A stretch of DNA of 20,543 bases from Parvularia atlantis (taxonomy: Eukaryota; Opisthokonta; Rotosphaerida): NCBI GenBank assembly GCA_943704415.1, contig CALSCO010002099.1:1-20543 (forward strand), in the 5' to 3' direction. How positions within the stretch are numbered: the first letter of the stretch is position 1; every line of letters begins with the position of its first letter. A program made the position numbers and the translations under genes. Positions 1 through 7,800 of this stretch are shown here, piece by piece. Under the pieces are notes generated by a model. It saw only the letters and a program-made list of their open reading frames with translations. It searched no databases and was not told the origin of the DNA.

Positions 1-54
<54 letters not shown>
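1..54. repeat. (TG)n dinucleotide microsatellite
   Basis: The first 54 bases are an uninterrupted TG repeat cut off by the window edge. On the minus strand it reads (CA)n and lies just after the last ABCA-like exon that I can place, so it is probably inside an intron of that gene. Confidence 0.97.
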
Positions 55-56
<2 letters not shown>

Positions 57-961
57 CGCGTGGTGCGCAGACGGCGCAGAACCGACACCTCGTTGCGCCC
101 GTCGGGCTTGCGCCGGATGTCGACGAGGTCGAGGCTGTTGTAGCTCGCGTTGAAGAAGATGGTGTACGAGTAGAGGTCATCGCGCAGAGACCAGAAGCCG
201 AGGCCTGGCGCAGCACGGCGCAGTCAGGGCCCGCGCTTTTGGTGCGGTCGGGCCGCGCACCGAGCAGCGTCGTGTTGGGCTGCAGCACGGCCAGCTCCTC
301 GATGTACCCGATGCCGCTCTCCTCAAAGACGACGTCGTCTTCGCTCAGGTCGTTGTCTTGCGGCGCGGCGCGCGGTTGAGCGCGGCCCAGCGAGGCTCGC
401 ACGCGTGCGACGACGCACTCTCACGGACGTACTGCATGACCTGCTTGAGCCGCGCAAGGTCCTCGGCGGCGGTCGAGTTGATCGCGTACCGCACGGTGAC
501 GCACGTCGGCGTCGTGAACGGCTTGCACTTGGGCACCTTGCCGTACAGCTGCACGGGCTGGTCGAGCACCTGCGAGAACGGGTTGTAGCTGCGGCGGCGT
601 CGTCAGCTGGACAGGGCGCGCAGCGACGCGGCGCGCACGGGTTGAAGTCGCCCGACTTTGGCAGTGCGTCGATCCCAAGCAGAAGCAGCACAAACAGCAG
701 CGGCTGCGCGTGCAGGCGGGCGCGCGCGCGTCAAGGGGGCGTTGAAGCACGTGACGGCCGTGCGCACCGCGAGCAGCTGCAGCAACGTCGTCTTCCAGCT
801 GCGTATCTGCCGCGCGGGGTTGAGCACCTCCCGCCGTTGCCGGCCGTGCGCACCCCACGCCTGGCACGCACCGAGAACAGCCAGTTCTTGCGGACCATCG
901 CGCGCAGCTGGCGCGTGCGGACCCGTGTGCCGCTCGCGATCGCGTTGAGCACCGCAGGCAT
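1..961 (-). CDS. ABC transporter, subfamily A-like, N-terminal part (partial, runs off the left edge)
   Basis: Six minus-strand exons join in one frame: 872-961, 768-806, 639-703, 425-588, 261-356 and about 89-204. The start at 961 is the first ATG upstream of the conserved segment. The protein opens with a basic cytosolic stretch (LRAMVRKNWLFS, then IRSWKTTLLQLLAP), followed by one hydrophobic helix (PLLFVLLLLGI). After it comes a large non-cytosolic loop with VPKCKPFTTPTCVTVRYA and an N-glycosylation-type NAS site. This matches the N-terminus of ABCA transporters: R/K-N-W, the first membrane helix, then a big exofacial loop. The ATP-binding domains lie outside the window, so the family call rests on the N-terminus alone. 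The exon ending near 89 is the least certain. ABCA proteins move lipids across membranes; that role here is inferred. The gene is head-to-head with SF3B6. Confidence 0.62.
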
Positions 962-1000
962 GTCGGCAAGTTTGCGACACGCAGTCGGCCACCGCCCGTC
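962..1000. promoter_or_regulatory. 39-bp divergent intergenic region, ABCA-like / SF3B6
   Basis: Only 39 bp separate the two outward-facing start codons at 961 (-) and 1001 (+). Both promoters and 5' UTRs must fit here or overlap the neighbouring coding sequence. I see no TATA-like element. Confidence 0.6.
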
Positions 1001-1639
1001 ATGGCCTCCGCCGCCGGTCCTTCGGGCGCGCTTGCCAGGCGCAACGTGCGTCCCGCTGCCACGCCGCCGTGCGCCACGTGCCACGCGGACGGCATGCTCA
1101 CGGCTGTGCGCCCGTGCGCAACCCGCAACAGGTGCGCCTGCCGCCCGAGGTGAACCGCATCCTCTTTGTCAAGTGCGCGCGGCACTGCTTTTCGCCGCCG
1201 CCGTGCTGACGCTGCCCTGCCGCCCGCTTGCGCCCGCACGCCACGCACCGCACACCCGCGCGTCCGCACCGCGCACACAGGAACCTGCCGTTCAAGATCA
1301 CGTCCGAGGAGATGTACGACATCTTCGGCAAGTTTGGCGCGATTCGGCAGATCAGACTGTGCGCGCGCTCAGCCGGCCGGTGGTAGCGCGGGCGTGACGC
1401 GTGCGCGCGGTGGCGGCAGGGGCAACACGGCCGAGACGCGCGGGACGGCGTTCGTGGTGTACGAGGACGTGTACGACGCCAAGAACGCGTGCGACCACCT
1501 CTCGGGCTTCAACGTGTCGGGCCGGTACCTCATCCTGGTCTACCACCAGCAGCAGAAGGTCGTCAAGAAGGAGGACCTCAAGAAGAAGAAGGCCGAGCTG
1601 GACGCGCTCAAGGCGCACTTTGACGTGACCGGCGACTGA
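1001..1639 (+). CDS. SF3B6: Splicing factor 3B subunit 6 (SF3b14a/p14)
   Basis: Four exons (1001-1045, 1132-1172, 1281-1358, 1420-1639) give 127 residues, the usual length of this family. The protein is a single RRM. The signature [18 protein letters not shown] precedes the RNP motifs, then [29 protein letters not shown] and [13 protein letters not shown], nearly identical to animal p14. The tail is lysine-rich ([11 protein letters not shown]). In the family, this protein sits in the SF3b complex of the U2 snRNP, binds SF3B1 and contacts the branch-point adenosine. All three introns are GT-AG with GTGCG donors. The start at 1001 is chosen because its 15-residue leader splices directly into the conserved VRLPPEVN. 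L21 follows on the same strand 38 bp after the stop. The family assignment is close to certain. Confidence 0.96.
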
Positions 1640-1677
1640 GCGCTATGTACACATGATCTTTGTGCTTTCAGCCCGCC

Positions 1678-2346
1678 ATGATGCTCCGCGCCTTGCTGGC
1701 GCGCCGCTTGCTCGTGACCTCAGCGACTGCGACGGTCGCGCGGGCCGCCGCCGCGCCGCGCGCGCTGCTCCCGACGCCGCCGGCGGTGGTCGGTGCGTGC
1801 GCGCTGGTGATGCAGCACAGACGTGGCGTGACCGCGGCGCGATGTGCGGGCCGCGCGCACAGCACGGCCGACAGCACGCGCCAACACGCAGCCGCTCGGG
1901 CGCCAGCCGCGCGCGCTCGTGGAGCTGGGCGGGCACAAGTACGAGGTCGCAGTGAACGACGTGATCGTCGTCAACAAGCTCAAGGTGGGCGCACGTACGC
2001 GCGCTGCACCTGCTCGCACGCTCACCCCGTGCACAGGACGTCGACGTCGGGCAGCGCGTGCAGCTCGACCACGTCCTGGCCGTGCGCGGGCACGACTGGG
2101 TGCTGTACGGGCAGCCGTACGTGAGCGCGCAGCACGCGGTCGTCGTGGCCACGGTGCTCGAGCAAGCCAAGGCGCACAAGGTCATCATTTTCAAGCACCG
2201 GCGGTGCGCGCTGAGACCGTCTTTGTGCGCGGCCGCTCACGCTCGCTTGTCTGCGCAGGCGCAAGAACTCGCAGCGCACGCGCGGGCACCGGCAGCAGAT
2301 CACGACGCTGCGCATCTGCGGCGTGCACGCCAACCTGCCACAATGA
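1678..2346 (+). CDS. MRPL21: Mitochondrial large-subunit ribosomal protein bL21m
   Basis: Four exons (1678-1792, 1863-1984, 2037-2203, 2259-2346) give 163 residues. The first roughly 40 residues are rich in Arg, Ala and Leu without acidic residues (MMLRALLARRLLVTSATATV), a classic mitochondrial presequence. The L21 domain follows: LVELGGHKYEVAVNDVI, then NKLKDVDVGQRVQLDHVLAV, and the C-terminal RNA-binding signature RRKNSQRTRGHRQQIT. L21 binds 23S-type rRNA and assembles into the mitochondrial large subunit. The position of intron 1 (1793-1862) is the least certain, because the leader is poorly conserved; the other two introns are fixed by the domain alignment. The stop codon lies only 25 bp from the stop codon of the convergent metal-transporter gene. 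Confidence 0.93.
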
Positions 2347-2371
2347 GAGCGTGTCCCTGCAAGGGCTACAT
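2347..2371. other. 25-bp convergent intergenic spacer
   Basis: Only 25 bp separate the L21 stop (+) from the CDF transporter stop (-). The 3' UTR of each mRNA must therefore run into the other's coding sequence. Confidence 0.8.
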
Positions 2372-4124
2372 CTATGCCGCCTCGGCGATGTTTACGCGCA
2401 CATGGGCGGGCTCAGGCAGGCGCCTGGCCAGCACGCGCTCGCACTCGCGCGACACGGCCCGTGCCTTTTCGCCGCGCAGGCGCACCGGGTCAGCAGTGCC
2501 GGGCGGCAACCGACGCGCGCAGGCGCACCTCCGCCACCGAGAGCGTCTCTGGCACCTGCACGAGCACGGCGACGACGGGCTCGCCGTTGACCATGCGCCG
2601 CGCCACGCCCGCCACGCCTTGCACGTTCTGCACGCCCGCAAGCGCCGCGCGCACGTCGCCAAAGAACGTCGTCGGCAGCAGCTCGCTAGACTCGGGTCCG
2701 CTGGCGACCGCCGCCGTCCGGGTCTGCACAAGCACGTCGGCCAGCTCGGGCATCTGCGCGCGCGCAGGGTGCTCAGCCGACGGCGAGACCGGCAAGCGCC
2801 GCGTCTGCACCCGCTCCATCAGAGACTCGCGCAGGCGCTGCGCGGTCGCCGCGCTTACGGCCACGGTGGTCCCCGGCGGCACCTGCGCGTCTCGCGTGCG
2901 TCGGCGTGACCGGTGTGTGCGCGCCCCAATCACACCAGCAGCGACATGTCGGCCGCGAGGAACGGCCCCAGACGGCGCACGCGGACGTCGTCTATGCGCA
3001 GACCTGCATGGCTCGCGTCCTGCGTGGCCCGGCCGCGGTCGTGAGCCCAACCAACGCACGCATTGCGCACTCACCATAAAGTTGCCGATCGCGCGCAGCA
3101 CCGCCACCTGCGACGGCTGCGGCGCCGCGCCGTCCATCAACTCGCGCAGGCTGCGCCAGCCGATGCCCGCGCCCATCCAGCCGATCACGAGCGAGACGGC
3201 CATGCCGCCGAGCGGGTCGAGCAGGCGGTAGCCGAGCAGCGCGCCGCCGACGCCCGCTGCGAGGCACGCCTGAGCGGCTGCGAAGCACAAGGAGCGCGCG
3301 TGCGCACACCGAGCGCCACAAAGCTCGAGAAAGCATCGCTGCGGTGGTGCCACGCGTTGGCCAGGAGCACCTGGCTGTTGAGGCGGCGGGCGACGCGCGC
3401 GGTCGCGTGGAAGAGCGCCTCCTTGACGACGATCGACGTGAGGACAATGCCGAGCGCAGCTGGGTGCATGAACGCCTCGACGACGACCCCCGGGCCGGGT
3501 GCGGCCGGTGGCATCGCGTACACGAGCGCCGTCGTCAGCAGCTCGTACGAGTGCCAGCCGATGCCGCCCGCGCCGCTGAGCAGCAGCGCCGACACGGCGA
3601 GGGCACCGACAGTCTGCGCGTCTGCATGAGCCGCGAAGGGCCGCACCGCCTATTGCTCCACACACCTCAGCGCGCCCATAGCCGTACGGGAAGGCGGGCG
3701 AGGGCGGGCGGCGCGAGAAGCGCACGGCGAGCAGGGTCGTCGCGTCCGAGACAAGATCGCTCGCGCTGTGCCCGGCATCGGCCAGCAGCGACGCCGAGCC
3801 GTACGTGACGCCCGCGACGCCCTTGGCTGCCGTCAGCAGCACGTTGGCCCACACGCCGATCCACGTGATGCGCGCCGCCTCGCGCCCAAGCTGGGCCGAG
3901 CGGGTCGCCCTGTCAGCAGCACGCACGAACCGCAAACGCTGACCGCGCACCTGCCGCGCGTCCGCCAGGCCGCCGTGGCTGTGCCCGGCGTGGCCGAGCC
4001 CGAGGTCGTGCGCGCGACCGTGACCGTGCGCATCGACATGGCCGTGCCGGGCGCCGGCGTCAACGGCAGCGCGGGCCGCGACGCGCGTCGTCACAAACGT
4101 CCGCCGCGCGAAGCGTGACAGCAT
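2372..4124 (-). CDS. Cation diffusion facilitator (CDF) metal transporter, mitochondrial MMT-like
   Basis: Eight exons (3951-4124, 3666-3890, 3310-3613, 3075-3256, 2936-3019, 2811-2882, 2529-2753, 2372-2464) give 452 residues. The N-terminus (MLSRFARRTFVTTRVAAR) looks like a mitochondrial targeting peptide, followed by a His-rich segment (about residues 27-50) with repeated H-G-H and H-S-H. Membrane helices follow. The metal site is visible as D96-x2-H99-x3-D103 (LLADAGHSASDLVSD) in TM2 and H222-x3-D226 (AWHHRSDAFSS) in TM5, and YGYGRAE is the usual loop. The C-terminal cytoplasmic-type domain carries the CDF phrase SVAEA. The family moves Zn, Fe or Mn by proton antiport; MMT-type members act in mitochondrial iron handling. 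Substrate and location are inferred. The 60-nt intron (3891-3950) and 57-nt intron (2754-2810) are frame-neutral and are placed by alignment. The gene is head-to-head with the 4156-4743 gene. Confidence 0.88.
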
Positions 4125-4155
4125 CGAGATTCGACGGTCACCAAGCACCAAGACG
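4125..4155. promoter_or_regulatory. 31-bp divergent intergenic region, CDF transporter / 195-aa orphan
   Basis: Only 31 bp lie between the outward-facing start codons at 4124 (-) and 4156 (+). Core promoter elements of at least one gene must lie inside the other's transcribed region, or the pair must use a minimal bidirectional promoter. No TATA-like element is visible. Confidence 0.55.
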
Positions 4156-4743
4156 ATGTCGGCCCTCGCGAGCGTGCCGCCCTTCTTCCTGAACGTGCTT
4201 ATCCTCAACAAGGACGAGGTCGTGCGCGCCAAGGCCGCTGAGAAGGTGCCGGCGGGCTTCTTCGGCATCGCGGGCCGGCTCGCGGCCGGGGCGGCAGCGG
4301 CGCTCGTCTCGGACGACAAGTTTGCGGCGTCCGTCTCCGACAAGCTGCTCGAGGCCATCCCGGCCAAGGTCGCCGACATGGGCATCACCCTCGCCCTCAC
4401 CGTCAGCTACCGCCGCGGCCCGCTCGTCGTCCTGCGCGCGCAGGTGACCAAGGTCGACACGCCCGTCCTCCTCGCGCGCGCCAAGGGCGACGAGTTTGCG
4501 GCCAAGTACGCGGCCCTGCTCGAGCTGATCGACTTTTTCGGTGCGACCGAGGCCCGCGCCAACGTCGAGCTCAAGGTGCGCGACAAGGTCGTCGACGGGC
4601 TCCTTGGCCGCCTCGAGGAGCTCCTCCCGGCCAAGCTGCAGGAGGCCGGCATCGCCGTCACCGTCACCGCGAAGCGCGACACCGACCAGGCCGAGCACTT
4701 TTTCGGTGTGCTGGCGTCGCTGGATGGCGCCGCGGCCAAATGA
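4156..4743 (+). CDS. Unrecognised intronless 195-aa protein with internal duplication
   Basis: I do not recognise this protein. It is a single open frame of 195 codons, the only intronless gene in the window. Codon choice is extreme: almost every third position is C or G, as expected of a strongly expressed gene. There is no signal peptide or clear membrane helix, although the N-terminus (PPFFLNVLIL) is hydrophobic. Residues 54-87 and 143-175 align without gaps over an 18-residue core that ends L-x-E-x-x-P-A-K, then continues x4-G-I and alternating hydrophobic residues. Each copy looks like an amphipathic helix followed by two beta strands. The start at 4156 is the first ATG. The divergent partner is the CDF transporter; NUP155 converges 91 bp downstream. 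No function is proposed. Confidence 0.82.
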   Translation: MSALASVPPFFLNVLILNKDEVVRAKAAEKVPAGFFGIAGRLAAGAAAALVSDDKFAASVSDKLLEAIPAKVADMGITLALTVSYRRGPLVVLRAQVTKVDTPVLLARAKGDEFAAKYAALLELIDFFGATEARANVELKVRDKVVDGLLGRLEELLPAKLQEAGIAVTVTAKRDTDQAEHFFGVLASLDGAAAK

Positions 4744-4834
4744 CACCCGCCCGCACCCGCCTCCACCCGCCTGCAGTGTGTTACCTTGTGCTCACCCCCC
4801 TCCCCTCACCGAGTCTTAAAGAATGCAAACGGGC
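4744..4834. other. Convergent spacer with 3' UTRs of the 195-aa gene and NUP155
   Basis: This 91-bp region holds C-rich repeats (CACCCGC-like) and a short A-rich stretch near 4817-4830. Both 3' ends must map here. No canonical AATAAA is present. Confidence 0.5.
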
Positions 4835-7800
4835 TCAGAACGTGCGCCGGATGTGCTGTCTCAGCTGGTTCAGCTCCTGCGCCAGCGCCTGCGCCCCCGC
4901 CGTCCGGTGCTGCTGCGCCTGCGTGATGCACGCAACGAGCGTCTCGTCCACGAGCTTGACCGGGAGCAGGTCGCTGCGACGCCGGCGTCAGGCAACAGCA
5001 CGCGGCGCAAAAAAAAAAAAAAAGCACACAGCGCACTTCAGGTAGTACGGCGTCCCGGCCGCACCCGTCGCCTGGTCGACCGTGCGCAGCCAGTCGTCGA
5101 TCATCACGCGCATGACCGACGCCACGTGCACAAAACGATCAGCGTCCTGCCACTCGGCCTGCGCGGCGCATCATGGATCAGCGGCGCGGCGGCGCACTTG
5201 CGGCACGCGCACCATCGACAGCATGTGCCGATACACGGCAAAGAGCGCCGCCAGCGGCACGCGCGCGCGCTGCAGCGTATGCACCGTCCACGCGACCGAC
5301 TCGGTCGTCACGCGCTCAAAGCTGTAGGCCTCAAGCAGGTTGCACACGGTCGCTGCGCTGGCGTGAGCGGGGCCGCGCCAGCGCCGATGAGCCACAGCGC
5401 GCACCCAGCGGGAAGACGACGTCGGACGGGTAGAAACGCAGGCCCAGGTCGAGCATCTTGGCCGCAAGCGCCTCGACGTTGGGTGCTAGCGCAAGTGGAT
5501 CGTGTCGGCCCGCAGCCGCATCAGCGTGAATGGCACGCGTGCGCACCCTGGTTGACGATGCTCGTCCACAGCGCCCGCACGCGGTCAGGGTCACGGTAGC
5601 CCGAGCAGTGGAAGATGGCCAGCTTGCACTCGTGCAGGTCCGTGTTGGCCACGAAGAGGTTGTACAGCTGCGTGCGCACGCCAGCGCGCGTCAGGGCGGT
5701 GCAACAGAGCGCACACGCGCCTGCACGCACGTCCGAGATGTTGTACAGCCGCGCCGCGAGCGTGTCCAGCTTGTCGGCGTACTGTGCCGGGTCCTGCCGC
5801 ATCGCGCTGAGGATCTGGCGCTGGATCGTGGCCACCTGGCGCGCCGCCGCGCTGCAGTCAGCCACGCTGCTGCGCAGGCGCTCAGCCCGGGCATGCCTGC
5901 AGCTTGGCCTCGAGCTCCTCAAGCTCGGCGTGGTCCACCTGACCCGTCGCGTCGTCTGGCCGGCACGACCGCACCGCCGTGACCGCGCGCGTCAAGTACT
6001 CGAGTCGCCGCTCAAAGTCGAACGAGTGGCTGCGCCGGTGTCGTCAGCGGCGCCACTGACAGGGATCGCAGGCGCACCTGGGCGACTCGGCGAGCGACGC
6101 CAACGTCTGCGCAGCCTTGGCAAACTGCTCGTACTTGATGTAGTACTTCCACAGCAGGTCCGGTTGGGGGGCGCGCGCGTCGTGCATCTTGCGCTCGAGA
6201 TAGGCCTCAAGAAACGGCGAGCGGATCTGCACGGCTGCGCTCAGGCGCCGCGCGCGAGCCACGCCACCGGCGCCGTCCGCACCTCCAGCAGCACCGTCGC
6301 CACCTGGCCCGTCGCCACGAGCCACTCGTACAGCGTGTGGTGGAACAGCTCGTCCTTGGAGCTGAGGGCGCGCTGGTACGTGAGGGCGCGCAGCCGCTCC
6401 ACCTCGTCCACGCCTGCGACGGCGCGGGGCCTCAGGCGTCGCACACGCGCCATTGCGCGGCCACGCACTCATGCCGCCAAGCCCGAGCGACGAGGGCGCC
6501 GTGGGCGGCGAGGCTGGCACCGCTGCTGGTGCCGCGCGGGGGAGGAGGTCGCCCAGGATCATCTTGAGCACGCAGTCGTAGCACATCTGCCTCCGCCGCA
6601 GGTACTGCTCGCGCACGTCCTGCCGTGGCGCGGCGCTTAAGCTCGCTCGCCGCGCTCCTTGCGCGCGTCGCACCCCGGCAGGTGACCCGTCCTGAAGGAA
6701 CTGGAGCGCGAGGCCGGACGGGTCGGCCTCCTGTGCGCAATGCAGGGCGAGGTCGACGCCGGCTGCGGTGTGCGTTTGAGCCACGCTGGGCACGAGCTAT
6801 CACAGGGCGCGTGCACGCACCCGGGTGGAAGCGCTGCTGCGCGTACTCCTTGCACACGTCGGTGAGCTTGTCTGGCGTGAGGATGAGGACGACTTGCCGC
6901 AGCATCCTGTGGGGGCGCGCACGAGCTTGTCAGGCTCGCAGCTGCGCGCATCGGCCGCGATGCCACGCGCCGCAGCGACTCGCGCAGCAGGCCCTCGCGC
7001 TCCTGCATGACCGACGTGTGCCGCGCGCTCTGCAGCAGTTCGGTGGCCTGCGACGCCGCGGTCGGTGAGACAAGCGCTCGCACGCGCGGCACGCCGAGAC
7101 GAACGCGCCTTGACCAGCACCACCTCGTCGCCGCTGAGAAACGACGGGCACCGCTGGCGCAGCAGTGTGCTTAGGCTGTCGACCTGCGCGCCGTGATCCG
7201 TGAGCAGCGGTAACGGCACGACGGCACACCGGCCGCCGCCGCCGCGCACAGTCTTGCCGCTCGCGATCTGCTGCTGCATGAGCACGCTCAGCAGCCGCTT
7301 CGCCAGCTCGAGGCCGTCGGCCGTCGTGACGAGCTTCTCGAACGTGAGCAGCTTGAGGCTCGACTGCTCCGTCGCGCTTAGCCTTGTGCGCATGGACGGG
7401 TGAGCCGGCCGTGCGCCGCAGCGGCCGCCGGACGCACTTCTTCACAAGCTCGGGGAGGCGGTAGTCGTTGAGCACGGCCAGGAACGACAGCGCCTCGATT
7501 GCGTGCGTCAGCAGCACTTTGAGGCTGAAGAGCGACTGCTGCTCGATCTGGACGGCCGTGAGCGTTGCAGCGCCGGGCAGCCCGAGTGCGCTACGCACCC
7601 GCGACGCCTCCTCCTGCAGCCGCGCCTGCTGCGGGTCGGCCTGGAAGTTGACGGCGCGAGGGCGCAGCGGGTCGGCGGGCCGCGGCGGCGCAACAAACTG
7701 CTCGTTGCTGCCAGCGCGCGCGCAACGTCTCAGCGCAGCAACACCTCGCGGTCAGTGCGCGCGCACCGCTCAAGGAACTGCCGCAGGCCCTGCAGCAGGC

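Noticed and set aside
405-1397. Plus-strand 330-codon open frame across the ABCA-like and SF3B6 genes
   Set aside because: It crosses the opposite strand of conserved ABCA-like exons and then the introns of SF3B6; low-complexity Arg/Ala translation typical of GC-rich shadow frames.
2490-4400. Single 636-codon minus-strand protein running through the CDF gene and into the next gene
   Set aside because: Its N-terminal part is antisense to the 195-aa gene and the remainder includes introns. The CDF start at 4124 and the eight-exon model match the family far better.
7591-7598. An intron splitting the NUP155 exon near SRVRSALG because of a GTGCGT string
   Set aside because: The frame continues on both sides and no suitable CTNA-AG acceptor follows in phase; the string reads as ordinary coding sequence.
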